A DNA stretch of 64,000 bases from Pseudacidovorax sp. NFM-22 (GCF_021401245.1 NZ_JACBFY010000004.1:434001-498000); one strand, 5' to 3'. Shown: positions 10,487 through 20,102, numbered from the stretch's first letter. Numbers and translations are program-made. The notes: generated by a model from the sequence alone, not told the origin.

Positions 10487-11458
10487 ATGACGATGCAACG
10501 CAGACATTTCCTGCAGGCCGCCTCGGCCTCGCTGCTCCCCGCCGGCGCCGCGCTGGCGCAGAGCTATCCGTCCAAGCCCATCCGGCTGATCGTGCCCTTT
10601 CCGGCCGGCGGGGCCACCGACCTGTTCGCCCGCACGCTGTCGCAGAAGATGGGCGAGAAGCTCGGCAACGCGCTGGTGGTGGACAACAAGCCCGGCGCGG
10701 GCGGCGCCATCGGCTCCGACCTGGCGGCCAAGGCCCCGGCCGACGGCTATACGCTGTTGCTGGCCACCACCAGCACGCATTCGGTGGGCCCGTCCATCAA
10801 CCCCAAGCTGCCCTACGACACGGTGCGCGACTTCACGCCCATCGCCCACGTGGGCAATGCACCCAGCATCATGCTGGTGCCCAACAGTTCGCCCGCGCGC
10901 AGCGTGAAGGAATGGATCGAGCTGGCCCGCAAGAACCCCGGCAAGTTCAACTACGCCTCCAGCGGCAACGGCACCGTGGTGCAACTGACGGCGGAGCTGT
11001 TCAAGTCGATGGCGGGCGTGTTCGTCACCCACATCCCCTACAAGGGCACGGCCCTGGCCATGCCCGACCTGATGAGCGGCAAGGTGGACCTGCTGTTCGA
11101 CTCGCTGCCCACGGGCCTGCCCTTCGTGCGCGATGGGCGGCTGCGCGCGCTGGCCGTCACCTCCCTCAAGCGCAGCCCGCTGGTGCCGGACCTGCCGCCG
11201 GTGGCCGACACGCTGCCCGGCTTCGAGTCGGTGACCTGGTTCGGCCTCTACGGCCCCAAGGGCCTGCCGGCGGACCTGGTGGCGCGCGTCAACACCGCGG
11301 CGGCGCAGGCCATCACCGACCCCGAGGTGCGCGAGAAGCTGGACAAGCTGGGCATCGAGCCCACCACCAGCACGCCGGCCCAGTTCGCGGCCATGGTGGC
11401 GCAGGACGCCGCCAAGTGGAAGAAGATCATCGTCGAGCGCAAGATCACCAACGACTGA
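10487..11458 (+). CDS. Bug-family (TctC) tripartite tricarboxylate transporter substrate-binding protein
   Basis: 323 aa from the ATG at 10487. The N-terminus MTMQRRHFLQAASASLLPAG ending ALAQ is a Tat-like signal peptide, so the protein is periplasmic. The mature part starts SYPSKPIRLIVPFPAGGATD, the Bug-family hallmark, and VVDNKPGAGG follows. An upstream in-frame ATG (10376) would push the signal peptide 37 residues inward and is rejected; no strong ribosome site is seen for either start. It probably feeds the TctAB pair just upstream. The ligand is unknown. Confidence 0.92.
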   Translation: MTMQRRHFLQAASASLLPAGAALAQSYPSKPIRLIVPFPAGGATDLFARTLSQKMGEKLGNALVVDNKPGAGGAIGSDLAAKAPADGYTLLLATTSTHSVGPSINPKLPYDTVRDFTPIAHVGNAPSIMLVPNSSPARSVKEWIELARKNPGKFNYASSGNGTVVQLTAELFKSMAGVFVTHIPYKGTALAMPDLMSGKVDLLFDSLPTGLPFVRDGRLRALAVTSLKRSPLVPDLPPVADTLPGFESVTWFGLYGPKGLPADLVARVNTAAAQAITDPEVREKLDKLGIEPTTSTPAQFAAMVAQDAAKWKKIIVERKITND

Positions 11459-11502
11459 CCGCCCTCGACCCCCAGACAACCAGGACTTTGCAGGAGAGAC
11501 CC

Positions 11503-13119
11503 ATGAAGCGCTTCGACTACGGCAACCCCTATCCCTCCACCCGCATCCCCGTCTTCGCCCGCAACGTGGTGTCGACCTCGCACCCGCTGGCCGCGCAGGC
11601 CGGCCTGCGCATGCTGAACCAGGGCGGCAACGCCGTGGACGCGGCCATCGCCACCGCGGCCGTCATGACGCTGGTGGAGCCCGTCAGCAACGGCCTGGGC
11701 AGCGATGCCTTCTGCATCCTGTGGGACGGCCAGCAGCTGCATGGCCTCAACAGCTCGGGCTGTGCGCCCGCGGCCTGGACGCCCGACTACTTCCGCCGCA
11801 AGCACGGTGCCGATGGCCCCACGCCGCCCATGCGCGGCATGGACTCGGTGACGGTGCCGGGCGCCGTGGGCGCCTGGGCGGCGCTGTCGGAGCGCTTCGG
11901 CAAGCTGCCCTTCGCCGACCTGATGGTGCCCGCCATCGAGGTGGCCGAGCGCGGCTACCTGATCCCGCCCGTGGTGCAGCAGAAGTGGGCCGCGGCCACG
12001 CCGATCCTGCACGACCAGCCGGGCTTCGCGCAGACCTTCATGCCCTGGGGCCGCGCGCCCGAGGTGGGCGAGCTGTTCCGCTTTCCGGCCGCGGCCCGCG
12101 CGCTGCGCGCCATCGGCCAGACCCGCGGCGAGGCCTTCTACCGCGGCGAGATCGCCGAGGCCCTGGCCCGCTTCTCGGCGACCAACGGCGGCAGCCTGAC
12201 GACGGCCGACCTGGCCAACTGGAAGCCGGAATGGGTCAAGCCCGTGAGCAAGGACTACCGCGGCTACACGCTGCACGAGATCCCACCCAACGGCCAGGGC
12301 ATCGCGGCGCTGATCGCGCTGGGCATCCTGTCCAACTTCGACATCGGCTCGATGGCGATCGATTCGGCCCAGGCCCAGCACCTGCAGATCGAGGCCATGA
12401 AGCTGGCCTTCGCCGATATCTACCGCTACGTGTCGGAGCCATCGTCGATGACGGTGACCCCCGAGCAAATGCTCGATGACGCCTACCTGGCGAGCCGTGC
12501 CAAACTGATCGACATGCACCGCGCACAGGACTTCCAGGCCGGCAACCCGGTCAAGGGCGGCACCATCTACCTCACGGCCGCCGACGAGAGCGGCATGATG
12601 GTCAGCTTCATCCAGAGCAACTACATGGGCTTCGGCTCCGGCTGCGTGGAGCCGGAGTTCGGCATCAGCCTGCAGAACCGCGGCCACGGCTTCAGCCTGA
12701 AGGACGGCAGCCCCAACCAGGTGGCGCCGGGCAAGCGGCCCTTCCACACCATCATCCCGGGCTTCCTCACGCAGGATGGCCAGCCGGTGATGAGCTTCGG
12801 CGTGATGGGCGGCAACATGCAGCCGCAGGGCCACATGCAGACGCTGGTGCGCATGATCGACCACCACCAGAACCCCCAGGCCGCCTGCGATGCGCCGCGC
12901 TGGCGCTTCAACGCCGGGCTGAACATCAACGTGGAGTCGGCCATGAGCGCGGGCGTGGTGGACGGCCTGCGCGGCATGGGCCACGAGATCGACGTCATCA
13001 ACGACTCGTACCAGGACTTCGGCGCCGGCCAGTTCATCTGGCGCATGGGCGATCCGAAGACCGAGGGCTACGTGATCGCGAGCGATCCGCGACGCGACGG
13101 CCTCGCCGCCGGTTGGTGA
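11503..13119 (+). CDS. gamma-glutamyltransferase family protein
   Basis: 538 aa, a full-length Ntn-hydrolase precursor. The predicted autocleavage and catalytic threonine is T354 in GGTIYLTAADESG, followed by SFIQSNYMGFGSG and PFHTIIPGF of the small subunit. No signal peptide is present, so it is probably cytoplasmic, as in the YwrD-like branch, rather than periplasmic like E. coli Ggt. The start has AGGAG at 11492. It sits 44 bp after the Bug gene and one base before the EamA gene, which suggests hydrolysis of a gamma-glutamyl compound or an acylase role for an imported substrate; that link is inference. Confidence 0.9.
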   Translation: MKRFDYGNPYPSTRIPVFARNVVSTSHPLAAQAGLRMLNQGGNAVDAAIATAAVMTLVEPVSNGLGSDAFCILWDGQQLHGLNSSGCAPAAWTPDYFRRKHGADGPTPPMRGMDSVTVPGAVGAWAALSERFGKLPFADLMVPAIEVAERGYLIPPVVQQKWAAATPILHDQPGFAQTFMPWGRAPEVGELFRFPAAARALRAIGQTRGEAFYRGEIAEALARFSATNGGSLTTADLANWKPEWVKPVSKDYRGYTLHEIPPNGQGIAALIALGILSNFDIGSMAIDSAQAQHLQIEAMKLAFADIYRYVSEPSSMTVTPEQMLDDAYLASRAKLIDMHRAQDFQAGNPVKGGTIYLTAADESGMMVSFIQSNYMGFGSGCVEPEFGISLQNRGHGFSLKDGSPNQVAPGKRPFHTIIPGFLTQDGQPVMSFGVMGGNMQPQGHMQTLVRMIDHHQNPQAACDAPRWRFNAGLNINVESAMSAGVVDGLRGMGHEIDVINDSYQDFGAGQFIWRMGDPKTEGYVIASDPRRDGLAAGW

Positions 13120-13120
13120 G

Positions 13121-14044
13121 ATGAGCAGCGGCGCGGCGTCTTCCTCCGTTTCCCCCAAGGCCCGCGCCGGCACGGGCACCGGCCTGCTGCTGGCGGTGTT
13201 CGGGGCCATCGCCTTCAGCGGCAAGGCCATCATCGTCAAGCTGGCCTATCGCCATGGCGTGGACGCCGTGACGCTGATCATGCTGCGCATGCTCTTCGCG
13301 CTGCCGCTGTTCGCGGTCATGGCGTGGTGGGCCGGGCGGGGCAAGCCGCCGCTCACGCAGCGCGACTGGCTGGGCGTGTTCGGGCTGGGGCTGACGGGCT
13401 ACTACCTGGCGAGCTTTCTCGACTTCGCCGGGCTGGCGTACATCACGGCCAGCCTGGAGCGGCTGATCCTGTACCTCAACCCCACGCTGGTGATGGTGTT
13501 CGGCTGGGCCGTGTACCGCCGCAAGGTACGTGGCAAGCAACTGCTGGGCGCGGCGATCAGCTATGCGGGGGTGATGCTGGTCTTCGGCCATGAGCTGGGC
13601 CTGGGGCAGGGCAGTGCGACGGCCTGGGGCGCCTTCCTCGTCTTCCTCAGCGCCATCAGCTATGCCATCTACCTCGTGTGGAGCGGCGAGTTCGTCAAGC
13701 GGCTGGGCTCGCTGCGGCTGGTGGGGCTGGCGACCACCGTGGCCTGCCTGCTGTGCATCGCCCAGTACCTGGTGCTGCGGCCCGTCGGCACGGTGCTGGA
13801 CGTGGCACCCCAGGTCGTATGGCTCTCGGTGCTCAATGCCACGTTGTGCACGGCCGTGCCGGTGCTGGCGGTGATGATGGCCATCGAGCGCATCGGGCCG
13901 GCCGTGGCGGCCCAGACCGGCATGATCGGCCCCATGTCCACGCTGCTGATGGGCGTGGTGCTGCTGGGGGAGCCCTTCACCGTGTGGATCGCGGCGGGCA
14001 CGGCGCTGGTGCTGGCGGGCATCTTCGTCTTCACTCGCCCCTGA
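13121..14044 (+). CDS. EamA/DMT-family transporter
   Basis: 307 aa made of two EamA repeats with about ten membrane helices. The first repeat includes TGYYLASFLDFAGLAYITASLERLI and the second ends in GEPFTVWIAAGTALVLAGIFVF. Only one base separates it from the gamma-glutamyltransferase stop, so the two are surely co-transcribed. DMT transporters export amino acids and other metabolites; here the cargo could be a product of that enzyme (inference). Confidence 0.92.
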   Translation: MSSGAASSSVSPKARAGTGTGLLLAVFGAIAFSGKAIIVKLAYRHGVDAVTLIMLRMLFALPLFAVMAWWAGRGKPPLTQRDWLGVFGLGLTGYYLASFLDFAGLAYITASLERLILYLNPTLVMVFGWAVYRRKVRGKQLLGAAISYAGVMLVFGHELGLGQGSATAWGAFLVFLSAISYAIYLVWSGEFVKRLGSLRLVGLATTVACLLCIAQYLVLRPVGTVLDVAPQVVWLSVLNATLCTAVPVLAVMMAIERIGPAVAAQTGMIGPMSTLLMGVVLLGEPFTVWIAAGTALVLAGIFVFTRP

Positions 14045-14215
14045 GCACGCAGGTCATCGCGCGCAGGGCGCAGGCGCGTGCCGCTACGCCTGCAGGTCCT
14101 GCAGTCCGCACAGGCACTCCCCACAGCCGAGCACGGATCGCCCACCTCCGCTACCCTTGCGCCCCATCGCCGCCCGGCCGGTCCGGCGCGGCATTCATTT
14201 AGGAGTCTTCTTCAC

Positions 14216-15013
14216 ATGGATCTGGGTATTGCAGGCAAGACGGCGCTGGTGTGCGGCGCGAGCAAGGGTTTAGGCTTCGGCTGCGCGCAGGCGCTGCGGC
14301 GCGAGGGCGTCAACGTGGTGATCGTGGCGCGCGGCGCCGAGGCGCTGCAGGCCGCGGCGGCCAAGCTGGAGGCCGAGCGCCCGGCCAGCGGCGACGTCCC
14401 CTTCGTCAAATGGGTGGCGGCCGACATCACCACCGCCGAGGGCCGCGCCCAGGCCTTCGCCGCTCATGCCGACTACGACATCGTCGTCACCAATGCCGGC
14501 GGCCCGCCGCCCGGCGACTTCCGCGACTGGGACCGCGAGGCCTGGATCAAGGCCGTGGACGCGAACATGCTCACGCCCATCGAGCTGATCAAGGCCACGG
14601 TGGACGGCATGGCCGCGCGGGGCTTCGGCCGCATCGTCAACATCACCTCCAGCTCGGTGAAGGCGCCCATCGACATCCTGGGCCTGTCCAACGGCGCACG
14701 CAGCGGCCTCACGGGCTTCGTGGCCGGCGTGGCGCGCACCGGCCTGGCGGCCAAGGGCGTGACGATCAACAACCTGCTGCCGGGCAGCTTCGACACCGAC
14801 CGGCTGCAGGGCACGGCCGCCGCTGCCGCCAAGAAGACCGGCCAGAGCGTGGACGCCATCCACGAGGCGCGCAAGAAGACCATCCCGGCCCGCCGCTTCG
14901 GCACGCCCGAGGAGTTCGGTGCCATCTGCACCTTCCTGTGCAGCATGCACGCGGCCTATGTCACCGGCCAGAACTGGCTGGCGGACGGCGGCGCCTACCC
15001 GGGCACCTACTGA
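14216..15013 (+). CDS. SDR-family oxidoreductase lacking the usual Tyr/Lys pair
   Basis: 265 aa. The Rossmann motif GASKGLGFG (14-22), the NAGG motif and the serine strand NITSSS (142-147) are present. At the YxxxK position the sequence is S158-N-G-A-R162, so the catalytic Tyr and Lys are both replaced. This matches the FabG-like SDR subgroup known to lack a perfect catalytic tetrad, so it is probably not a pseudogene. The C-terminus has the usual GQNWLADGG. AGGAG sits 10 bases before the ATG. The quinone oxidoreductase gene follows at 84 bp. Confidence 0.9.
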   Translation: MDLGIAGKTALVCGASKGLGFGCAQALRREGVNVVIVARGAEALQAAAAKLEAERPASGDVPFVKWVAADITTAEGRAQAFAAHADYDIVVTNAGGPPPGDFRDWDREAWIKAVDANMLTPIELIKATVDGMAARGFGRIVNITSSSVKAPIDILGLSNGARSGLTGFVAGVARTGLAAKGVTINNLLPGSFDTDRLQGTAAAAAKKTGQSVDAIHEARKKTIPARRFGTPEEFGAICTFLCSMHAAYVTGQNWLADGGAYPGTY

Positions 15014-15097
15014 CCCGCTGCGCCCGGCGCCTTGCAATGGCGCCGGTCCCGCCCCGCACCGGCTGCGATCCCGCACGACAACCCAGGAGATGAACCC

Positions 15098-16093
15098 ATG
15101 AGCCAGAAGAGCAAAGCCATCCGCATCGACCGCCAGGGCGGTCCCGAGGAACTGAAGCTGGTGGAGGTGGAGGTCGGGGAACCCGGCGCCGGCGAGATCC
15201 GTGTGCGCCACCATGCCGTGGGCCTGAACTTCATCGACGTCTACCAGCGCAATGGTCTCTATCCCTTCCCCATGCCGCTGCAGCTGGGCATGGAGGCGGC
15301 CGGCGTGGTCGAGGCGGTGGGCGAGGGCGTGACGCACCTGGCCGTGGGCGACCGTGTGGCCTATGCCAGCCAGCCGCCCGGCGCCTACTGCGAGCGCCGC
15401 GTGATGCCGGCGCGCTGCGTGTGCCGGCTGCCCGACGCCATCTCCTTCGAGACCGGCGCGGCCATGATGCTCAAGGGCCTGACGGCGCAGTACCTGCTCA
15501 AGAAGACGCTGCCCGCCGAAGGCCTGCAGCCGGGCGACTTCGTGCTCTTCCACGCGGCGGCCGGCGGCGTCGGCCTGATCGCGTGCCAGTGGGCCAAGGC
15601 GCTGGGCCTGCAGCTGATCGGCACCGCCGGCAGTGACGCCAAGTGCGAACTGGCCCTGGCCCACGGCGCGGCCCACTGCATCAACTACAGCCGCGAGGAC
15701 TTTGCCGAGCGGGTCAAGCAGATCACTGGCGGCAAGGGCGTGAAGGTGGTCTACGACTCGGTGGGCAAGGACACCTTCGAGGGCTCGTTGAACAGCCTGC
15801 GGCCCTTCGGCCTGCTGGCGAGCTTCGGCAATGGCTCGGGCCCGGTGCCGCCGGTCAACATCGGCCAGCTGGGCGCCAAGGGCTCGCTCTACATCACGCG
15901 GCCGACGCTGTTCACCCACATCGCCACGCGCGAGAGCACCCAGGCCATGGCCGACGACCTGTTCGCCGTGGTGCAGAGCGGCGCGGTGAAGATCCCCGTC
16001 GAGCAGCGCTACCGGCTGGAGGACGTGCAGCAGGCGCACCGCGACCTGGAGGCACGCAAGACCACCGGCTGCACCGTGCTCACGCTGGACTGA
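15098..16093 (+). CDS. zinc-independent quinone oxidoreductase (Qor/MDR family)
   Basis: 331 aa. It has the MDR signature GLNFIDVYQRNGLYP and the NADPH site HAAAGGVGLIACQWAK (about 151-166). Cysteine and histidine ligands for structural zinc are absent, as in QOR proteins. It catalyses NADPH-dependent reduction of quinones or enones in the cytoplasm. AGGAGA (15085-15090) precedes the ATG. It is downstream of the SDR gene and convergent with a LysR gene, which begins to overlap its 3' space after 27 bp. Confidence 0.93.
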   Translation: MSQKSKAIRIDRQGGPEELKLVEVEVGEPGAGEIRVRHHAVGLNFIDVYQRNGLYPFPMPLQLGMEAAGVVEAVGEGVTHLAVGDRVAYASQPPGAYCERRVMPARCVCRLPDAISFETGAAMMLKGLTAQYLLKKTLPAEGLQPGDFVLFHAAAGGVGLIACQWAKALGLQLIGTAGSDAKCELALAHGAAHCINYSREDFAERVKQITGGKGVKVVYDSVGKDTFEGSLNSLRPFGLLASFGNGSGPVPPVNIGQLGAKGSLYITRPTLFTHIATRESTQAMADDLFAVVQSGAVKIPVEQRYRLEDVQQAHRDLEARKTTGCTVLTLD

Positions 16094-16120
16094 CCGCCGC
16101 GGCCTCGCCTTGCGGGGGCC

Positions 16121-17038
16121 TCATACCGGCGGAAGGGCGCCTTGCGCTTCGCGCTCGCGGGCCGTCGCACGCACCAGCTCCCACACGCGCAACGCCAGCG
16201 GCGAAGGCTGGCGGTTGCGCCGGTGCACCAGCACGATGGCCCGCTCCACCTTGGGCGTCAGCGGTCGCACCTGCAGGCCGTTCAGGCCGCCCGGCGGCAG
16301 GCCGAGGGCCGGCATCACGCTGATGCCCAGGCCCGCCACCACCATCTGGAAGACGGTGGTCGGGTGGCCCAGCTCCTGTGCCACCGGGCACTGCGCGCCG
16401 TGCCGCGCCAGCGCCTCGTCGATCAGCCGCCGGCTGCCCGAGGCATGGTCCAGCAGCACGAGCGGCTCGCCGTCCAGCGCCGCCCAGGGCACCGCCGGCT
16501 TGCGCGCCAGGCGGTGCCCCTGCGGCAGTACCAGCACGAAGGGGTCGCGCATGATGGCCTCCGAATGCAGGTCCTCGTCGGCCGAGGGCTCGATCACCAC
16601 GCCGAAGTCCACTTCGCCAGCCCGCACGCTGGTCAGCACGTCCTGCTGGATGCGGTCGAGCAGCAGCAGCTGGATGTCGGGCTCCTCGCGCACGCAGGCG
16701 GCGATGCAGGCCGGCATCAGGTAAGCCGACAGCGTGGGGCTGCTGGCCACGCGCACCTTGCCGCGGCGCAGGCGGCCCAGATCGCGCACCTCGGCGAGGG
16801 ACTGGTCCAACTCGTCCAGTACCCGCGCGAGCTTGAGCGCGAGCGCACGGCCCGCTTCGGTCAGGGCGACCTCGCGGGTGGTGCGGTCCAGCAGCTTCAG
16901 GCCCAACTGCGACTCCAGCTCATGGATGGCGCGGCTGACGGCGGGCTGGGTCAGCCCCACCTCCTGCCCGGCGCGGCTGAAGTTGCGCAGCTGCGCCACG
17001 GCAAGGAAGACACGGAGTTGGCGCAGCGACACATTCAT
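16121..17038 (-). CDS. LysR-family transcriptional regulator
   Basis: 305 aa. The N-terminal winged helix-turn-helix is clear (LRQLRVFLAVAQLRNFSRAG, then LTQPAVSRAIHELESQLG), followed by a LysR substrate-binding domain. It is divergent from the BASS-family transporter with a 69-bp A+T-richer gap between starts, the classic arrangement for a LysR protein controlling its neighbour. The transporter is the most likely target; the effector is unknown. Confidence 0.94.
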   Translation of the reverse strand: MNVSLRQLRVFLAVAQLRNFSRAGQEVGLTQPAVSRAIHELESQLGLKLLDRTTREVALTEAGRALALKLARVLDELDQSLAEVRDLGRLRRGKVRVASSPTLSAYLMPACIAACVREEPDIQLLLLDRIQQDVLTSVRAGEVDFGVVIEPSADEDLHSEAIMRDPFVLVLPQGHRLARKPAVPWAALDGEPLVLLDHASGSRRLIDEALARHGAQCPVAQELGHPTTVFQMVVAGLGISVMPALGLPPGGLNGLQVRPLTPKVERAIVLVHRRNRQPSPLALRVWELVRATAREREAQGALPPV

Positions 17039-17107
17039 GCGGCAAGATCATAAAACCATCAGATAAATCCATTTCCCTTTGCTGAAGCCGAAGCGTCCAA
17101 TCACGGC

Positions 17108-18121
17108 ATGAAATCGCTCGCCCGCTTCCTGCCCGACCGCTTCACGCTCATGCTGATCGGCACCGTGACCCTGGCCAGCCTGCTCCCCGCGCAGGGGCGC
17201 GTGGCCGCTGGCATGGAGACGCTGACCACCGCCGCCATCGCGGCGCTGTTCTTCCTGCACGGCGCGCGCCTCTCGCGCGAGGCCGTGCTCGCCGGCGTGG
17301 GCCACTGGCGCCTGCACCTGCTGGTGCTGGCCAGCACCTTCGTGCTGTTTCCGCTCCTGGGGCTGGCGCTCAAGCCGCTGCTGCAGCCGCTGGTGACGCC
17401 CACGCTCTACACCGGCGTGCTGTACCTGTGCGTGCTGCCTTCGACGGTGCAGTCGTCCATCGCACTCACCGCGATGGCCCGCGGCAATGTGCCGGCGGCC
17501 GTGTGCAGTGCCTCGGCCTCGACGCTGCTGGGCGTGCTCCTGACGCCGGTGCTGGTCAACCTGCTGGTGGTGCCTGGCCACCATGCCGATGCCTCGCTGG
17601 ATGCCATCGGCCGCATCCTGCTGCAGCTGATGGTGCCCTTCGTCGCGGGCCACCTGCTGCGCCCCTGGGTGGGCGGCTTCGTGCAGCGCAATGCCAAGAT
17701 GCTGAAGTGGGTGGACCAGGGTTCCATCCTGCTGGTGGTCTACACGGCCTTCAGCGCCGCGGTGGTGAAGGGCCTGTGGCATCAGTTGCCGCTGTCGGCC
17801 CTGATCGCCGTGGCGGTGGTGAGTGCGCTGCTGCTGGCGCTGGCACTGGGTGTGACCAACACCATTGCGAAGCGCCTGGGCTTCTCCATCGAGGACCGCA
17901 TCGCCATCGTGTTCTGCGGCTCCAAGAAGAGCGTGGCCAGCGGCGTGCCCATGGCCAACGTGCTGTTCCCGGCGTCAATCGTGGGCCCCATCGTCCTGCC
18001 GGTGATGCTGTACCACCAGATCCAGTTGATGGTGTGCGCGGTGCTGGCGCAGCGCTATGCACGGCGGGCTGAGCCAGCTTTGGCGGATGGCGCGGCGGCT
18101 GCGGCGCCGCGGACTGCCTGA
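17108..18121 (+). CDS. bile acid:sodium symporter family protein (BASS / YfeH-like)
   Basis: 337 aa with about ten membrane helices. It has the SBF-like features FFLHGARLSREAVLAG and the motif FCGSKKSVASGVPMAN, typical of the YfeH/P7 branch. Such proteins are sodium-coupled organic-anion transporters in the inner membrane. It is divergent from the LysR gene, which probably regulates it. The Ala-rich C-terminal tail after about residue 320 looks unstructured. Confidence 0.93.
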   Translation: MKSLARFLPDRFTLMLIGTVTLASLLPAQGRVAAGMETLTTAAIAALFFLHGARLSREAVLAGVGHWRLHLLVLASTFVLFPLLGLALKPLLQPLVTPTLYTGVLYLCVLPSTVQSSIALTAMARGNVPAAVCSASASTLLGVLLTPVLVNLLVVPGHHADASLDAIGRILLQLMVPFVAGHLLRPWVGGFVQRNAKMLKWVDQGSILLVVYTAFSAAVVKGLWHQLPLSALIAVAVVSALLLALALGVTNTIAKRLGFSIEDRIAIVFCGSKKSVASGVPMANVLFPASIVGPIVLPVMLYHQIQLMVCAVLAQRYARRAEPALADGAAAAAPRTA

Positions 18122-18248
18122 GCGGTCGTTTCCTGTAGAGCGACCGCTGTGAGTCGGGCCCTTTCGAGGTCCGACGGAGCCGGGCGGACCGTGGCTGGCA
18201 TCATGCCGGCCATCCTTTCTGCCGCGGCCTGCATGGCCGCCACCGCCG

Positions 18249-18806
18249 ATGAAGTCGACCTCCGCCTCCGTTCCGCCCGAAGCCGCTGCCTTGGTGGACT
18301 TCTGGCGTGCCTCGCAGCCGAACTGGTTCCGCAAGAGCGATGCCTTCGATGCAGCGCTGTTCGACCGCTACCTTCAGTTGCACTTGGCGGCGGCGCGCGG
18401 CGCACTCGATGACTGGGCTGCGACGCCCACGGGCGCGCTGGCGCTGCTGATCCTGCTGGACCAGTTCCCGCGCAACGCCTTCCGTGGCACGGCCCACATG
18501 TATGCGACCGATCCGCGCGCGCGGGCCGTTGCCAGCCGGGCGCTGGATCAAGGACATGAGATGGGGGTGGAGCCGCCGTTGCGGCTCTTCTTCTGCCTGC
18601 CCTTCGCGCATTCGGAAGAACTGGCCGACCAGCAGCGCTCGGTCGATCTTTATCGTCGCCTTGCGCCGGAAGCCTTGCGCCATGGCGAGGAGCATCGCGA
18701 CATCGTCCAGCGCTTCGGGCGCTTCCCGCACCGCAACGCGATCCTCCTGCGGCAGAGCACGGCGGAGGAGGAGGCCTTCCTGGCCGAGGGCGGCTTCGCG
18801 GGTTGA
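18249..18806 (+). CDS. DUF924 family protein
   Basis: 185 aa. It carries the DUF924 signatures VDFWRASQPNWFRKSDAFD and LILLDQFPRNAFRGTAHMYA, followed by LPFAHSEELADQQ and FGRFPHRNAIL. The fold is all-alpha and TPR-like; the biochemical function is unknown. It stands alone between the BASS transporter (same strand, 127 bp) and the nitroreductase (convergent). Confidence 0.93.
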   Translation: MKSTSASVPPEAAALVDFWRASQPNWFRKSDAFDAALFDRYLQLHLAAARGALDDWAATPTGALALLILLDQFPRNAFRGTAHMYATDPRARAVASRALDQGHEMGVEPPLRLFFCLPFAHSEELADQQRSVDLYRRLAPEALRHGEEHRDIVQRFGRFPHRNAILLRQSTAEEEAFLAEGGFAG

Positions 18807-18901
18807 GCCGACGTCGTCGGTCATCGGCGTCGAACCGGCGCAAGGCCTGAACACAGGCCCCGCAGCGCTGCGTCGAAGCGCGCCACGGGGCTTGTGCGCG
18901 A

Positions 18902-19570
18902 TCAGCGCACTTCGGTGATGAACTGCTCGCGCGGGCGGCGCACCTTCTTCAGGTTCACCAGCCAGTCGCCGTCGGCCTGGCGGTAGCCCAGCGGCAGGAT
19001 GGCGACGCTGCGCAGGCCACGCGCGCGCAGTTGCAGGATCTCGTCCAGCGCGGCGGGGTCGAAGCCTTCCATCGGCGTGCTGTCGACCTGCTCGAAGGCG
19101 GCGGCGATGACGGCCGCGCCCAGACCGATGTAGGCCTGGCGGGCGGCGTGCTCGAAATTCTGTTCGGCGGGCCGGCCCGGGTAGGCGGCCAGCAGCTTCT
19201 GGCGATAAGCCTCCCAGCCTTCATTGCGGAAGCCGCGCTCTTCGTTCACCAGGTCGAACATGTGGTTGATGCGCTCGGCCGTGTAGTGGTCCCAGGCGGC
19301 GAAGACCAGCAGGTGCGAACCTTCGGTGACCTGTGCCTGGTTCCAGGCGATGGCCTGGATGCGCTGGCGCACTTCGGGGTTGGTCACCACGATCACTTCG
19401 AAGGGCTGCAGGCCGCTGGAGGTGGGCGCGAGGCGGATCGCTTCGAGGATGCGTTCGACCTTGTCGGCGGGCACGGACTGGGCCGGGTCCATCTTCTTGG
19501 TGGCGTAGCGCCACTGGAGCTTGTCCAGCAGGCCGGTGGCGTCCTGGTGCTTTTGGGTCATGTCGTTCAT
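18902..19570 (-). CDS. NAD(P)H-dependent nitroreductase-family flavoprotein
   Basis: 222 aa, the NfsB/YfkO size class. The FMN-site elements are RYATKKMD near the start, APTSSGLQPFEVIVV, and GLGAAVIAAAFEQVDSTPMEGFD. Members are homodimeric FMN enzymes reducing nitro-aromatics or quinones, and the C-terminal GYRQADGDW fits. The ATG at 19570 has GGAGAAGG upstream. Its promoter side faces the gene-free repeat region. Confidence 0.93.
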   Translation of the reverse strand: MNDMTQKHQDATGLLDKLQWRYATKKMDPAQSVPADKVERILEAIRLAPTSSGLQPFEVIVVTNPEVRQRIQAIAWNQAQVTEGSHLLVFAAWDHYTAERINHMFDLVNEERGFRNEGWEAYRQKLLAAYPGRPAEQNFEHAARQAYIGLGAAVIAAAFEQVDSTPMEGFDPAALDEILQLRARGLRSVAILPLGYRQADGDWLVNLKKVRRPREQFITEVR

Positions 19571-19856
19571 GGCGGAGCCTTCTCCCAGGCGTGGTTTTCA
19601 GAGGGCGCTGATCATCGTGCGGGTGGCGAGGAGTCAGTCTCGGGTCAGCTCAATATCCTGAGCGGGGCGGGTGGTCTATGGGGCTGCCTGCAAGGGGGTG
19701 GCGAATCGTGTACGCGTGGCTGGGGTTGGCGGATCAGGCGTGCGGGGGGTGGGGCGGTCGGATCGGTGCGCATTGGGTGTGGCTGGGTGCACGCTTCTTA
19801 GTGCGGCGGCCTGGTTTGGTCTGGGCGGTTCGAGGAGGGGCGGTTTGAGGGTGGGG

Positions 19857-20102
19857 CGGCGCGCGAGGAATGGCCTGGCGCGGGCTCATGGCGAGGCGGT
19901 CGGCACTGCGTGCCGACTCCGCTGCGATGCTCGCGAACCCGGCCCGCGGCAGAACTCGCTACGCGCTTCGCGCTGCGCTCAAACAACTGCCGCGAGTCAG
20001 ATCACGAAGCAGGCCTGTCCTTCGGCAGGCCTGCGGCCGGGTCCGCTGCGCTTCTCGCCGCCTCGCAAATCGCCCACGCCAGGCCATTCCTCGCGCGCGG
20101 AC
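19857..20102 (+). repeat. MITE-like / structured element, copy 1
   Basis: About 246 bp. The ends form an imperfect inverted repeat of about 40 bp that includes a 22-nt perfect arm (19859-19880 with 20077-20098). Inside are hairpins at 19899-19917 (GTCGGCA/TGCCGAC) and 20009-20034 (9-bp perfect stem). The core, 19893-20068, aligns in inverted orientation with copy 2, including 53 identical bases (19989-20041). Confidence 0.8.

Noticed and set aside
14216-15013. SDR as a decayed pseudogene
   Set aside because: The frame is intact, with all structural motifs, and the missing Tyr/Lys pair is a known feature of a whole SDR subgroup.
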